Below, in pieces: positions 32,120 through 44,027 of a stretch of 64,000 bases of DNA. Within the stretch, counting starts at the first letter, position 1. Every line of letters starts with the position of its first letter. The position numbers were made by a program, and so were the translations under genes. The DNA is from Piezodorus guildinii (taxonomy: Eukaryota; Arthropoda; Insecta; Hemiptera; Pentatomidae), in contig CM041297.1 of the NCBI GenBank assembly GCA_023052935.1, positions 49,829,917-49,893,916 on the forward strand, read 5' to 3'. The notes under the pieces were generated by a model, which made no database searches, was not told where the DNA came from, and saw only the letters and a list, made by a program, of their open reading frames with translations.

Positions 32120-34144
32120 ACTCCTAATAAAATAAGTGGTACCAAATGATAGATGACAAAATTCCCCAAAAGGTTAAGAAGAATTAAGAATTAACAATCA
32201 AAATAGGGAAGTAAATGTCGCACAACGTCAAGCAAAAAATTAAATTTAATATTCTTAAAATTTTTTTCTTATTATTTGCTTTTTATTATTTATTATTTAC
32301 TTATTACTTATTTTTAATCATTGTTCCGTTTTAGCATCAATCAAGTATTATAGGGAATAGGAAATACACAAAGTATCAGCAAAATATATCTAAAAAGTTG
32401 ATTTATGGCTCATTTGATGGTACATAATTGTACCAATACATGAATACTTATTTTGAATAAGTTTATTGATTATTCTCATATATCTGGGTTGCAAAACCAC
32501 AATAATCCTGCAATGGGTGCATTTGTTTATAGTGATTATTCTTATTTAAAAATGCAACTATAATAATATTAAACTATACAAAAAAAAAAAAGTTTCAGTT
32601 GATTTAAATTTTTATCAATTTGTTAAATAATTTCTTGGCTACTTAGGTAATATAAAGTAAGGACCAAATTGTAAACAGTACTCTAGTACTCACCACTCTA
32701 GTTTTTGTTTCGTTCTGAAATATGCAAAATTAAAGGAATTAATGATTTCTAAAGAAAGCAATATTTTAACAGCTAAGAGGATTTTTTAACACGGAAACCA
32801 GCTCAGCCTCAGTCACCAAGTTTATGTCACTTGTAGATATAGATTTTTCATTCAGTCCCTTTATAGATATTTCCGTATAAACATCGCGAAAAACGAGTTT
32901 TTGCCATTTTTGAAAATTCATATAAAAAAAAGACTATGTTCTGAAGATCGAAATTTTTACAGCAAGTAGGGTTGTGACTAAGCTATGCATGGAAAAATAA
33001 TCAAAGGTGAGTCTATTTTCCTTTAAAAACTTTTAATTCGCTAAAAGTTTCATTTTTTATTCATTTTCGAGAATTTTTTCAACCACATTCTTTACTTTTA
33101 AATTAATAAGTTGTGAGGACGAAACATTGTTATTGTTAGTTTTTGTTTTGACTCGATATCTGCCAAATTACTAGAGTTAGAGCGATTTTTCCAACACATG
33201 TTTTCAGTCGTGAAGCTGACTTAAAACGGCTACAACGCTAAAAGTATTGACGAGAAAAAAATTGTATCCACGGTATTTTATTCATGAAAGGATAGAGAAT
33301 AAATGGTAAAAAATCATTAAAATTATAAATGTTGAGTGGCAAGATCAGGGCGATTTCGAATGAATTGACCCATATATTTTTTTTTACAAAATCAATTTTA
33401 TTCGAATAGTACCTAAATTCTGCAGTAATGATGTAATTATTATTATACTTTTATAAAACTTCATTAGAAATAAAATAAGCGTGGGATTGCTAAATACAAA
33501 ATGGCTTATTCACCCTTTATTATTTATTAATTTATAGAGGCTTTTCCACCTCTCCATCATTATTTCCTTAACAATATTAAAAAGATACTAACAACTGATA
33601 ATATATTTACGAGGATAACATGGAAACTTGGGTTATCCCAAGGCATAGCAGCTTTGAGGTATAAAGCCAAACCTCTTACATTTTCCGTTTAAAGTACATT
33701 TTCCGCCTTTAAGGGGATATAAGGTTACTCTCTAAAAGCGAGATGATATGGAACCACTAATCGAAAGCTAAACCCTTGAGAAGCAAAGAGACCACTTGCC
33801 TTGCTACGGTCCGAAAGAGATGAATTCCAATTTACAGAATGGAGCGGTTGCCATACCGACCGCCTAATCAATAAAGCCATCTACGAATAACGGGCCGTCT
33901 GTGCATCCGGAAATGAAAAGTAAACCGTTTCCGATCAAAGGCTTAATTTATTATTGATATAAGAATCACATAAAAGAACAAAATTATAAAATATTAAACA
34001 CAAAAAATATTATATACTTGAACAATGATTAATTGATGTAACGAAAATATTGTTCAGTTTATAAATATACAATACAAGAATGAAAGTTTTGTTGAGAAGA
34101 GGCATATACTGAACTAATTTTATTTTTTTGGTTTATTATATTAA
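32120..34144. other. AT-rich DNA, mostly unassigned
   Basis: About 2 kb without a recognisable gene. A block at 33600-33930 is less AT-rich (ATCCCAAGGCATAGCAGC, CGGTCCGAAAGAGATG, GGAGCGGTTGCCATACC) and may be a decayed element. I cannot name it. Confidence 0.4.
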
Positions 34145-34792
34145 ATAATGAACCATTGCAATCGACAAAAAAAAAAAAAAGAAAGAAAATCTTTAAAATT
34201 TTAGAGCTTAAGTTTCAAGACACGTAGAATCCGAATAACGGATAAAAAAAATCCGTTTGTTCGCCGTCCGCGGCATTTCTCCAAAACTACTGAACCAATT
34301 TTCTTGAAATTCGCTACAAAATACTAGTCCATGCAACGATGATCCTTACACCTAGACGTTGATATCAGTTGGTTATTTTTAAAATGGCGGCCGATAAAAT
34401 GCGATTTAATTCAATAACTACGTTATTTTCGAAGATAGAGAAAAAATTCATTAGTGTTTTAGAACCAAAAAATAATTATATAAAAGAGGAAAACAGAAAA
34501 AAATTGAAATTTCTCATAGAAACTTCTTTGAACTTTCTCAAGATTAATAAATAAATAAATACCAAAAATTTAATAAGAATTAAATTCTTGACAGCATTAA
34601 TAATTAATCACTGAATTTGGTTAACAACTAGGTGAGGTATTGCGTTTTAAAATCAGCAGTAGTGATATGATATTATCCTTTGAATCATTGCTTTTCATAT
34701 TTCTTAATTGCCTATCAACACCTATATAAATAGTTTATATTCTAATATTAATATTTGAAAATAATAAACCATTGTGTAATAATTTACAGCGT
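34145..34792 (+). repeat. Unclassified repeat C, copy 1
   Basis: Shares its start (AATAATGAACCATTGCAATC), middle (AAAATTTTAGAGCTTAAG, AACTACTGAACCAATTTT, ACGTTGATATCAG) and end (AATAATAAACCATTGTGTAA, TAATTTACA) with 47333-48112. No long ORF: the 61-codon frame at 34369 is within the repeat. Class unknown. Confidence 0.6.
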
Positions 34793-34849
34793 TTTTACAC
34801 AAGTGACATTCAAGATTTGAAACCAAACCCTATATCGTAACTAATTATT

Positions 34850-35610
34850 ATTATTTCAACTTTCACTTACCTACATAAAAAATATACAGTAACGGAAATA
34901 TACCTTTTTATTTGCCTTGAGTCCAAATAACCAAATCCCGGAAAAAAGATCTGTGTGTCTGGAGCGAAAACCAGAAATTGTACGAAACTGAAATTTCATA
35001 TTTAAACTATACGCCCGAGATGTTACAACAAAAATTTCATCAAAATCGGCCAACCAGAAGAGCCATTTCATACCATGCATTTTGCACCTTTTCAAGATTT
35101 TCTCAAAACCGGCTCAAATTATTTTGATTAAAACGGCAATATCGATGTAAAACTTTAATATATTTTTTTCTTCTCTTTCTCTCTTTCTCTTTAAATACCT
35201 TTAATTTTAAAGATTAAAAAAAAATAAACCACATCATATTATAACCATTGATACAAAAACGGAAAAATATACAAGTTGAAAGAATTTGATAACAAGCTAA
35301 AAAATAAATGGAAAAAAATAATTTGTTAGGTATTTTTCCTAACATTAGAATAGTAATATAGTTGTATAATACACCGTTGGCAAGGGTATGGCACATTTTT
35401 TTACTATATTAAAAATATTTAAAAAAATTATCAGAAACATAAAACTTTCTAATAATTATTTTTGAGCTTTTAACGAGATTATGAAAATATTGTATTGTAA
35501 AAAAAATAATAAGCATTTTGAACTCTATTTTAAGTGCGGTACAATCCGTCGTATCATAAAAATATGTATATCTGAACGTTACAAAAAAAAAAAAAAATGT
35601 TTTGTATTAA
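34850..35610 (-). repeat. Repeat R, copy 6
   Basis: Inverse orientation. ACTTTCACTTACCTACAT opens it, then CTTGAGTCCAAATAACC, AACTGAAATTTCATATTT, GATGTTACAACA and AAAATCGGCCAACCAG. Diverged toward the right, with the far end unclear. Confidence 0.6.
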
Positions 35611-36311
35611 GAATAAGATATTACTGATAATGCGGTTTGACCGCTGATTCAAACGTGTTCAATAAATACGTAAATATTTTTTTTATATGACAAATCAGAT
35701 GAATGACGATATCTCCCATAAAGACACAAGTATTGCGCAGTGTGATGTTCATGGAATTTAAAACGAGGAAGCTGCCTGTAAATGGAAGAAGGAAATGTCA
35801 CACTTATAAAAAGAAAACAAACGAAGTTTTAAAGAAAAACCAAGTCATTAGCATTAAAAAAGAAAAGTTATTACCTCCTAAACAATTCACGGTTTCTTCT
35901 TAAAATACTAATCAGCATTTATACTTCACAAAAACGTAAAATGAATATACAAATGAAATCACGTTCAGCAATGTCAGGAATTTTACGTTCTATTTATTAA
36001 TTAAGCGTGATATCATAAAATGCTTATATAGGGAGGATTACAGGCTAAGAATCATAACGATTCATCCTCTCGGAGAAAGCAGAGTAGCTAATTGAATAAA
36101 GATAATCGTTTTAGGAAAATTGAGGCCAAGAAAAATTAACATATTTCTGGTCGTCTCATACGTCAACCCATCAACCATTATCTTACTGAGGAACTAAGTT
36201 AAACGATCTTGTTCAAGAAAATAAGAGGATCTCAGAAATTAATGACAAATTACACAAAATGGTGATATTTTTAGTTTACAATTACATAACTGTATATATA
36301 TCAAATTTGTA
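35611..36311. other. AT-rich DNA, nothing recognised
   Basis: The 66-codon frame at 35703-35903 is lysine-rich low-complexity sequence and not credible. Confidence 0.4.
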
Positions 36312-36440
36312 ATACTTAATGATACTGTAGCTAATCAGACGATCCTACAAACGGAGTCCTATTTTTTTCCAATCCAAGTTCCATTAGTATAGGGATCTTT
36401 AAAGAGAACCAGATATCGCGCAGAATCAGAAGTACTGTTT

Positions 36441-36442
<2 letters not shown>

Positions 36443-36472
<30 letters not shown>

Positions 36473-37172
36473 AAATAATTTTTATTCTGGGACTGGGTCC
36501 CTTTAGAATAACAGGTTTGTACAGTTTAAATATACAATAGGTCTGGCCAACAGACAAGATGAACATGATTAACTACTATTTACAATAATTGATGAATTTG
36601 TATACACCACAAAATAAATAAAATAAAAACAATCTTCAGAAGCTAATTTATGTTAGAAAAAAATGAGAAATATATGAGTTGATAAAAGAATCCAAATTAA
36701 AAAAGAAACAAATAAAAAATTAAATAAAACAAAAATAATTAGTAACATTGTACTAATACTTAGTATTCTTAAAATAACATTAACTTTGAAATAATAAAGG
36801 ATCTATATTAGAACAAGAATTAATGAAAGATAATACAATTAAAACATAAATAAAAACAAAAAATACAAATATAAGAAATGAAATCTTCTAGTAACAAAAA
36901 TAACGATATAAAAAACTAAACAAATACTGTAAAGATTGAACCAAAGGAAAAAAATTATATAAAAATATATTTCATATTTAAAATATATGTCAGGCAGCGT
37001 CATTTTGGGATGTTAGAAGGTGCTGGAAAAGAAGGAATTTAAATGTAGAAAGGGAAGGAGCATGGCGGATGTTTGATGGAAGGGAATTCCAGAAACTAGT
37101 AGAACGGGCAAGAAAGGAGCATTCGTATTTTTTTGTTCTGTGGGAAGTGATATAAAGGTTGGAAAAATCTAA
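36443..37172 (-). mobile_element. CR1/L2-like LINE 3' end nested in SINE B
   Basis: The plus-strand sequence begins with (GATA)n at about 36442-36471, the 3' terminal microsatellite of the minus-strand LINE. After an AT-rich 3' UTR, the minus strand at about 37130-37010 encodes FWNSLPSNIRHAPSLSTFK, the C-terminal signature found in CR1, L2 and related LINEs. GTTTTA at 36437-36442 and 37173-37178 is the probable target duplication. The clade assignment is approximate. Confidence 0.75.
37010..37140 (-). pseudogene. LINE ORF2 C-terminal fragment (WNSLP motif)
   Basis: The minus strand reads RSTSFWNSLPSNIRHAP then SLSTFKFLLFQHLLTSQ and a stop. This is the extreme C-terminus of a CR1/L2-like reverse transcriptase protein, beyond the catalytic domain. 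Everything upstream was lost by 5' truncation. A related, more decayed fragment is at 62340-62600. Confidence 0.75.
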
Positions 37173-37369
37173 GTTTTAAGTCCCCATAGAAGGACAGCAT
37201 GACCACGAATATTTTAATCCCTTTAAAAAATAATAGGGCCGCCTGCCGGATATGAACACGCGACTTTAGGCATGTGTCACTACACCACAGGTGACTCCTG
37301 TATACAGTCCAATGGACAGAGCTCAATCTCAGGGTATTGGTTTAGAACCTGATTAATATCAACATGATA

Positions 37370-38095
37370 TGGTTAATCTTTTGGAATGTACAAAATTAAA
37401 TGTAGTTTAGAGGAAAAAATATCGGCATTTAAGACATGTCAGACTATTTCAATTTTAATGGAACCTCCTTGATATAAAAGCCCATTAAATTTTACATCAA
37501 AATAGCAAGTTTAATCAAAATCGTTAAAGCGTTTTTGAGAAAATCATAAAAAAGTGCACGGTATAAGGTGGCTGTTATGGTTAGCCGTTTTTGATGAAAA
37601 AGTTGCTGTAACATTTCGGGCATATAGTTGTTTGTTTATTTATTTAACGTCACTTTATGCTACTATGGCTAATCGGACGATGCTACAGTGGGAGTCCTAA
37701 ATTTTGCCTACCCAGGGTTTATTAGGATAGGTATCTTTAACGAGTACCTGACATCGCACAGGCTCGGGACCACCTTTTAACGTCCCCTCCGAAGGACGGC
37801 ATAACTAAGAACTTTTTACTCCCATTAAAAAATCCTAGAACCCCCTGCGGGTTTGAACCCGTGACCTTTAGCATGGGAGGCTGTTACGCTAGCCACCCAG
37901 CTGCAAGTGATCCCTAGTTGTTTTAAATATGAAATTTTAGTTTCGTACGGCTTACTTTTGCGTTGGACTTACCACATACACACACACACCCTTTTTTCGG
38001 TACTTTCTCATTTGGACTCAGGCAACCCTAAAACGTGTAAATAAGTCGAAAACTCATATTCAAAAGTTTCACGATCGCAATACTTTCTTAAACTT
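37370..38095 (+). repeat. Repeat R, copy 7, split by a SINE
   Basis: R sequence: ATATGGTTAATC, GTCAGACTATTTCAATTTT, AAAAAGTTGCTGTAACATTT, then after the SINE AAATATGAAATTTTAGTTTC, a CACACACA stretch and CATTTGGACTCAGG. It stops short of the terminal hairpin. Confidence 0.7.
37634..37914 (-). mobile_element. tRNA-derived SINE, family B, complete copy inside R
   Basis: Bounded by TAGTTGTTT (37625-37633 and 37915-37923). Tail GTTTATTTATTTAACGTC at the left. The head on the minus strand starts GGGATCACTTGCAGCTGGG, with the B box region GGGTTTGAACCCGTG at about 37849-37863. The best copy of the family for deriving a consensus. Confidence 0.93.
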
Positions 38096-39671
38096 AAAAT
38101 TAAAAACAGATCTCTGAAATATTCCAAAGATGAAATTTAAATATTTAAAAATATTATTTTATACTTATAAAAATTCTAGTAAAAAATTTACAGTCAATGA
38201 ACGTCAGGTGGGGACAATGGGTGTTGGAGAGAGAGAGACTGGGAGATACTTGAATAAGGATAAGGAATAAGCATGTGAATATACATATACACCCTAATGT
38301 TGAAACTTGTGAACCGAAATTTAAAATATAATGTATCCAAAGAAGTATTTTAAACAGTTTAACAGAGCCTTTAAACATTTGATGCTTGGCAATTTTAACC
38401 ATATGGTCAGGTATCCATAGGTTTTTAGTAGGATTTGAACTCAATTAAAAGAATTCAGAAGTAGCTAACAGAATGTATTAGTAATTACTATATAAATAAC
38501 TCAGATCATTAGTCAAGTAAAGGTTCATTGGACCTGAAGAAATCGTAAATAGATGATAAACGATTCATTATGATAAAAAGAAACGAATAGAAAATTCCAT
38601 CTAATATAAAATGTACTGCAATTTGCATACCTCATGCAGATTTATAGCATAAAATTATTAATAATAAAAAAACATTTAACATTCACCGGAGAAAGAAAAA
38701 AATAATGTAATTTACATACGAGCTTTCACGATTGCATGAGAACTCCAATGGTCATTAATTTTAATTTATTATATTTTTATCAATGTTAATTTCAAGTCAT
38801 TTAAATAAGGATTTATTGAAAAAAGATCATATTAATCTATATAGAATAATTGGGTTTAAAATAACCCTTTCCTAAAAATTGTAATTAGCCCAAAAAATAT
38901 AATGAGCGATTAAAAAAAAAATATTTAAAAATATATAATTAATTAATAATAAGAACAGAAATAAAAGCTCATGAAAAGAATCTAGTTTGATATAAATTAA
39001 AAATTTTTGGAGATTAATAGTACTTTTTACATACATTGAATATATTATGCAGATGAGAATAATACATTTTCAAAGAGAAAAAGGAAAGAATTTACATTAT
39101 CTCAAAAAATTAAAATAAAAAAAAAAATATGAAAAACATCTTTGCACCTTAAACCACTCGGAACTAATATCTCTTAAAATTTCATAAAATGCCTAAAAGC
39201 TTAATGATAATGAGCTACGATACGGCGACTAATAATCAGAAAGATTCCTTTTGTAATTAGGTGTTTTTATCAACAATTCTATATTCTTAACATAATTAAA
39301 TTAACAAATCTTTTAATATTTTTTTTTTATTCTATTTTAAGTCACTTGAATACTTGAGACTTTTGGGAGGGCACCAATTTAATTTAGTAAAGATTTCCCT
39401 CTCCAACTTAAGAATTGAAGGAATTAAGATGCTGTATATTTACTTTCAAAGTTATTAAATTATAAATGTTTCTAAAACAGATTTCTACAATTTTCCGATA
39501 TTAAATGAACTTTTACTAATGTTTTAATTAATTTTAATTTAAATGAGAAAGTCAAGTTCCTTCCTTCCCGTCGCCAAAGGTAACTATTATCACCCTAAAA
39601 GGCAAAAGAGCTGCATAGTTATAATTTTATTGGTTGCAGAACGCTTGTCTACATAATAATGTTTAAAAAAT
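38096..39671. other. AT-rich DNA, nothing recognised
   Basis: The 96-codon minus frame (38444-38154) shows no domain and crosses a GAGAGAGA stretch. I do not call it. Confidence 0.4.
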
Positions 39672-39847
39672 CTGGTACTCGCAACACACTACTTTCCGTT
39701 GTAATAATAAATGTAAAATTAATTAAATTGAGTTTCAATAGAAACATGTGTTTTAAGAAATATCTATTATATTATTATCAACGACGATCAGTTAATTTAT
39801 CGGCTTTTCATCACTATACCTTAACTTATACAATTATCTGTATAATA

Positions 39848-40747
39848 TTGGGTTGATGCAAAATTAATGCAGGTTTCCTCTATTGCAATATCTTAATTCC
39901 AATTGTGTAAACAAAGCTAATCCTAACATTGATCATTATTATACCAAAACAAACCTTATCTAATACCCTCTCTTTCACCATGAATTTGTTTAGTAAAATC
40001 GTTTTGTTCAGTGTGTTCAAAGGTCTTGAATCGAAAATGTCAAAGTGCGATTTTCGTCAAATTTATTTTTACGAATTTAGATTAGGGCGCAGCGCTGCGC
40101 AAACGGCTCGTAATATTAATGAAGTGTGGGGTCAGGAGGCTATTAATGAGTGCACGGTGCAGCGTTGGTTCCAGAAGTTTCGCAGAGGAGATTTCGACCT
40201 CGAAGACAAGGAAGGTCGGGGCCGTCATCTTGCTCTGGACAACGACCAGCTGAGGTCAAAAGTGGAAGAAGACCCAACCAAAACCACACGAGAAATGGCG
40301 GCGGAACTCGGAACTCAAAAATTGCAACGTCTTTGCCCAGCATTGATGAATCGGAAGGGGCCGATCCTGCTCCACGATAACGCCAGACCACACGTTGCAC
40401 AACCAACGCTTCGACGACTGCACGAGTTGGGCTACGAAGTTCTCCAACATCCGCCTTATTCACCTGACCTCTCTCCTACAGACTTCCACTTTTTCAGGCA
40501 TCTGGACAACTTTTTGAGGGAGAAAAATTTTCAAAACCAGGACGACATTGAAAATTCTTTTCGTGATTTCATTGAGTCCAGGGATTCGGAATTTTTTTTC
40601 TGGTGGAATAAGAAAGCTTGTTGAACGTTGGCAAAAGTGCATTGATTCAGATGGAAATTATTTTGATTAAATATATATGGTTAAAGTAAAGATATGGCGT
40701 ATTTACAATACCTACTAAAAACCTGCATTAATTTTGCATCAACCCAA
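39848..40747 (+). mobile_element. Internally deleted mariner, 900 bp, perfect ends
   Basis: TA at 39846-39847 and 40748-40749. The 29-bp terminal inverted repeats (39848-39876 and 40719-40747, starting TTGGGTTGATGC) are exact inverse complements of each other. Relative to the 1284-bp copy, about 384 bp is missing from inside the transposase. With perfect ends it should be mobilisable by a transposase supplied in trans. Confidence 0.95.
39929..40624 (+). pseudogene. Mariner transposase with in-frame core deletion
   Basis: An open frame of 231 codons. The N-terminus (MNLFSKIVLFSVFKG, then MSKCDFRQIYFYEF) and the first helix-turn-helix are intact. The frame then jumps from AAELG (near 40310) to TQKLQRLCPALM, removing the second helix-turn-helix, the WVPH linker and the first catalytic aspartate. 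D (LLHDNARPH) and D (YSPDLSPTD) remain. An extra T near 40590 shifts the last residues (DSEFFFWWNKKAC instead of a RKLVERWQKC-type ending). It cannot catalyse transposition but still encodes a DNA-binding N-terminal part, which could compete with active transposase (inference). Confidence 0.88.
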
Positions 40748-41074
40748 TATGATATGTTTTTTAAAATCATTAGCTTTCCAATGATATATTATACATCTAT
40801 ATTTCTATTTTTATGTTCAAAAACACAAATATTTTTGCTCTTTTCTTCTTTCGTTGGATATTGAATTCGTTCAGCATATATATGATTTCGTTGTTTATCA
40901 ATGCTGTTAGCAGGGGTTATAGGGTGATATGGTTAATTTATTCAAATCTACTAAATTAAAAGTACTTCAGAGGATGAAAATTTAAACTATCGGCATTAAA
41001 GCCCTGCCAGACTATTCCAATCAGAATGTAAATTCCATTAAATTTTACATTCTTACAAAAAAAAAAAAATAAAT

Positions 41075-41160
41075 AAATTATACACCCCACTCCTCTCTAA
41101 ATTTGAGTTATTGCGTTTAAAGAAACGTAGAACACGAATAAAGAATACAAAATAATCCAT
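41075..41160 (+). repeat. Repeat C, fragment (copy 3)
   Basis: ACACCCCACTCCTCTCTAAA, TTGCGTTTAAAGAAACG and AGAACACGAATAAAGAA match 47370-47430 of copy 2. Confidence 0.5.
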
Positions 41161-41162
41161 CT

Positions 41163-41695
41163 CTCTACTTTAGTTGGTAATCAAATTCGTTCATATTGCA
41201 TATTTAGTTGTTTTTTTATCAATGATAATAGCACGGTGTGCCAATATTTTAAAAATCTACAAAATTAAAGGTACTTTAGAAGAAGACAATTTAAAATATC
41301 GCCATTTAAGCTCTGTCAGACTTTTTCAATTAGAATGAAACCTACATCATATTACATCAATATAGCGAGTTTAATCAAAATTGATAGAGTCGTTTTGGGG
41401 GAAATCATAAAAAGATGCAAAATTCGTAGTATAAAGTAGTTCTTCCGGTCAGCCGATTTTGAAGAAAATGTTGCTGTAACATCTCAGGCGTCTCAAACAT
41501 AAAATTTCAGTTTCGTACGACTTTTCTTTTTGCGCTAGACTTAGCACGAGGGGACTTTTGCAGGACTTGGTTATGTGGACTAAGGGGGCCCTCAAACGTG
41601 TATTTCCGTTAAAAACTGGAATTCGAAAATTTTTACGATTACAATACTTTCCTTTACTGTATATTTCTTATATTAGTAAGAGAAAATAATAAAAA
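41163..41695 (+). repeat. Repeat R, copy 9
   Basis: From CTCTCTACTTTAGTTGG through GCTCTGTCAGACTTTTTCAA, GTTGCTGTAACATCTCAGG and GGACTAAGGGGGCCC to TACTTTCCTTTACTGTATAT ... GTAAGAGAAAATAA. It lacks the 5' third, which makes it complementary to the 3'-truncated copy 8 just upstream. Confidence 0.65.
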
Positions 41696-42669
41696 TAATA
41701 ATTTTTAATGATAGAATGATACCTTGACCGTACTATGAATTATATGCGAAGTTGGTTAAGCGAGGTTCATAGAAGTGATAGTAGGAGACATTACAGAATC
41801 AATTTATAATTATTTTTATTAAACCTGATTCTGAATGTATCCGATGTATCGATCGAAGAGGTTTCAGGGTTTTCGTAAAACAGTCGGATTGCAAATTTTA
41901 AGAAATATATTTTTTATCACAAATCATGGGGTTAATAATACAAAAATCCTACAAGTTCAGGTTGCAGTAAAATAAGCTTATTTATTTATGTGTTAATTAT
42001 TCAATGATCGTACCTCTAACTAACTTATTTTACGGTTAACTATCCTTCCATAAATATTTTATTTTATGTTTTACTTTATAAGATATGGTTAATTCTTGTA
42101 ACAGTGAAAAGTAATGATAAATCTAAATCCTCGGCTAATCTACTCACAACCTCATGAACAAATCCATAACTGCAAAGATTAAGTGGTAATTCCATAAGCA
42201 TTACTACATTTTTAGGACGATTTTTGTTTTATTAACTATCAATATATTATCTAGCTAATCCTCGGTGAGCTTTGTTATCGCTGACTGCAAATAAATAATA
42301 GCCTAACCGAAAATAATTAAAAAGTATTTCACACATTCTATGAGAAGACAAAAAATTACTTTTAACACAATAGTCACTTTTTAAGTTGTTTTAAAACATT
42401 TAGTTCGGGTAAGTTATCAATAAATAAAGTGTTAGTTTTTTTTTAAAAGTATGATCTTGGAGCCAAATAAATTCCGTTTTAATTTTTCGAAACTCATATT
42501 TTAAAAGAATAACATAATTTGACATAGAAAATAGTTGGAATTAACATTATCTGCCCTTCCTAAATATTATGAGGATGACCGTGCCATATTTAACCAAATA
42601 AGGAGAAAAATACTAATATAGAAACTTAAAATTTATTTATTTATCAGTCTCTATACTCAAATATTGTTT
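41696..42669. other. AT-rich DNA, nothing recognised
   Basis: No gene or repeat assigned. Confidence 0.4.
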
Positions 42670-42683
42670 AAACGTTGTTTATA

Positions 42684-42955
42684 GGGGTCACCCATAGCGT
42701 AGTTGCTAGCATAACAGCTTTCTATGCCAAAGGTCGCGGGTTCGAACCTAGGATTTTTCAATGGGAGTAAAAAATCCTTAGTTATGCCGTCCTTCGGAGG
42801 GAACGTTAAAAGGTGGTCCCGAGCCTGTGCGATGTCAGGTACTCGTTAAAGATCCCTATCCTAATAAAACCTGGATAGGCAAAATTTAGGACTCCCATTG
42901 TAGCATCGTCCGATTAGCCATAGTAGCACAAAGTGACGTTAAACGAATAAACAAC
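42684..42955 (+). mobile_element. tRNA-derived SINE, family B, complete copy
   Basis: Flanked by a 14-bp duplication AAACGTTGTTTATA / AAACGTGGTTTATA (42670-42683 and 42956-42969, one mismatch). The A box region is GTAGTTGCTAGCA and the B box GGTTCGAACC is at 42739-42748. About 20 nt downstream of the B box are absent relative to 25457-25743. The tail is GTTAAACGAATAAACAAC. Confidence 0.92.
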
Positions 42956-42969
42956 AAACGTGGTTTATA

Positions 42970-44025
42970 ATATATAAAAGGATTCGCTGAATTCGCAATA
43001 ATGTATATTAAACTTCAAAGATATAACGTTAAAAATAAACCTTCTTATGTGCTACAAATAAATAAAATTTCAACATACAATCGAATGGGAAATGTAAATA
43101 ATCAATAAAGAAAGATATCTTCCAAAGGTAAAATAAAGAAATATACATTATTTAGTCAAAAACATAATACGAGGATAGTTGCGCATAATGGAGTAATAGG
43201 TAAGGTTATGGTGACTTACCAACACAGCGAATTTACTGGCTATAGCCTACTTAGAACTATATTCCATTTAATTTTAAAAGAGTGTTTAGTCTAAATTTAT
43301 TTGTTAATAAAATTATTATTATTATGAGCCTACAGTATACATACAGCGTAAATATTTAAGTATCGGATGCTATATAAACGCGTCAATCCGTTTCATTGAC
43401 GTCATCCATTCAGTAACCCCGTAGTCGTGCCTAAAGAAGCTTTACTTCAAAAATAGACAGTTTCAAATTATAACAGGACTTTTGAAAGGTGGAACTAAAA
43501 TACTTGATGAATATTGACTTCAACGCTGGCTACAACTTGTTGATCCTCCTCAAATGATCCTAATCCTCGGAGAAGCGGAGCTTTCAGACAGCCACCGGCG
43601 GCTAACAACGTGGATATTCTGCCATGGGGAGGATTGAGCCACTAATCCTGTAGGATTTATACAGGGCTGCCGGGAAGGATAAAGGAAGAGTGGTAAAGGC
43701 AAAGCTTTAGAAAGGCAACGCCTCTCCTTTATCCGCTCCTATAGCATTGTGTACCGGCGTAGTCAGGAAACGGCTTGGAGAAATTTTATGATCAGCCTGT
43801 CAACTTCAGCTGGTCTAGTCTACCTTAGGTGACAACTAAACCAAAAAAAATGTATTATGAATTTTAAAATTAGATAAATACAATATCTACCGTTTGAAAT
43901 TATGGAAAGTATAAAGAATGAGTCACAACCGTTAGGATTTAAACATAAAACGATTAGCTAAGAGAGTTACTAGTTGGATTAATTTAGAGAATATAAGTTA
44001 GTATTTGAGCTACTGATGAGTTTAA
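42970..44025. other. Unassigned DNA with a richer block at 43430-43850
   Basis: The block contains CTTCAACGCTGGCTACAACT, GGAGAAGCGGAGC, ACAGCCACCGGCGGC and GCCTGTCAACTTCAGCTGG and contrasts with AT-rich flanks. It has no good ORF. It may be the 3' UTR of a LINE family not otherwise present. Confidence 0.35.
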
Positions 44026-44027
44026 TA

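Larger units (their letters stand above)
36312..37300 (-). mobile_element. SINE family B split by a LINE insertion
   Basis: The left part, 36312-36442, contains ATACTGTAGCTAATCAGACG and ATAGGGATCTTTAAAGAGAA. The right part, 37173-37300, contains GAAGGACAGCATGACC and the B-box region GGATATGAACACGCG. Between them lies a foreign LINE tail. Joined, the two parts follow the family consensus. Confidence 0.75.
39672..41045 (+). repeat. Repeat R, copy 8, split by a mariner
   Basis: Left part 39672-39847 (GGTACTCGCAACACACTAC, GAGTTTCAATAGAAACATG, TTTATCGGCTTTTCATCAC). Right part 40748-41045 (ATGTTCAAAAACACAAA, TTTTTGCTCTTTTCTTC, CCAGACTATTCCAATCAGAA). The two continue each other exactly around the transposon. 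The 3' third of R is missing after TTTTACATTC. Confidence 0.75.

Noticed and set aside
36442..36471. A free-standing GATA microsatellite
   Set aside because: It sits exactly at the 3' end of a LINE insertion delimited by GTTTTA, so it is better explained as the element's tail.
37820..37914. A second tRNA gene candidate
   Set aside because: It is the head of SINE family B, with a complete body and TSDs.
40989..41045. An independent poly(A) retro-insertion near 41057
   Set aside because: The A run is short and adjacent to a scrap of repeat C and a second R copy; a rearranged R/C junction is simpler and no TSD is visible.
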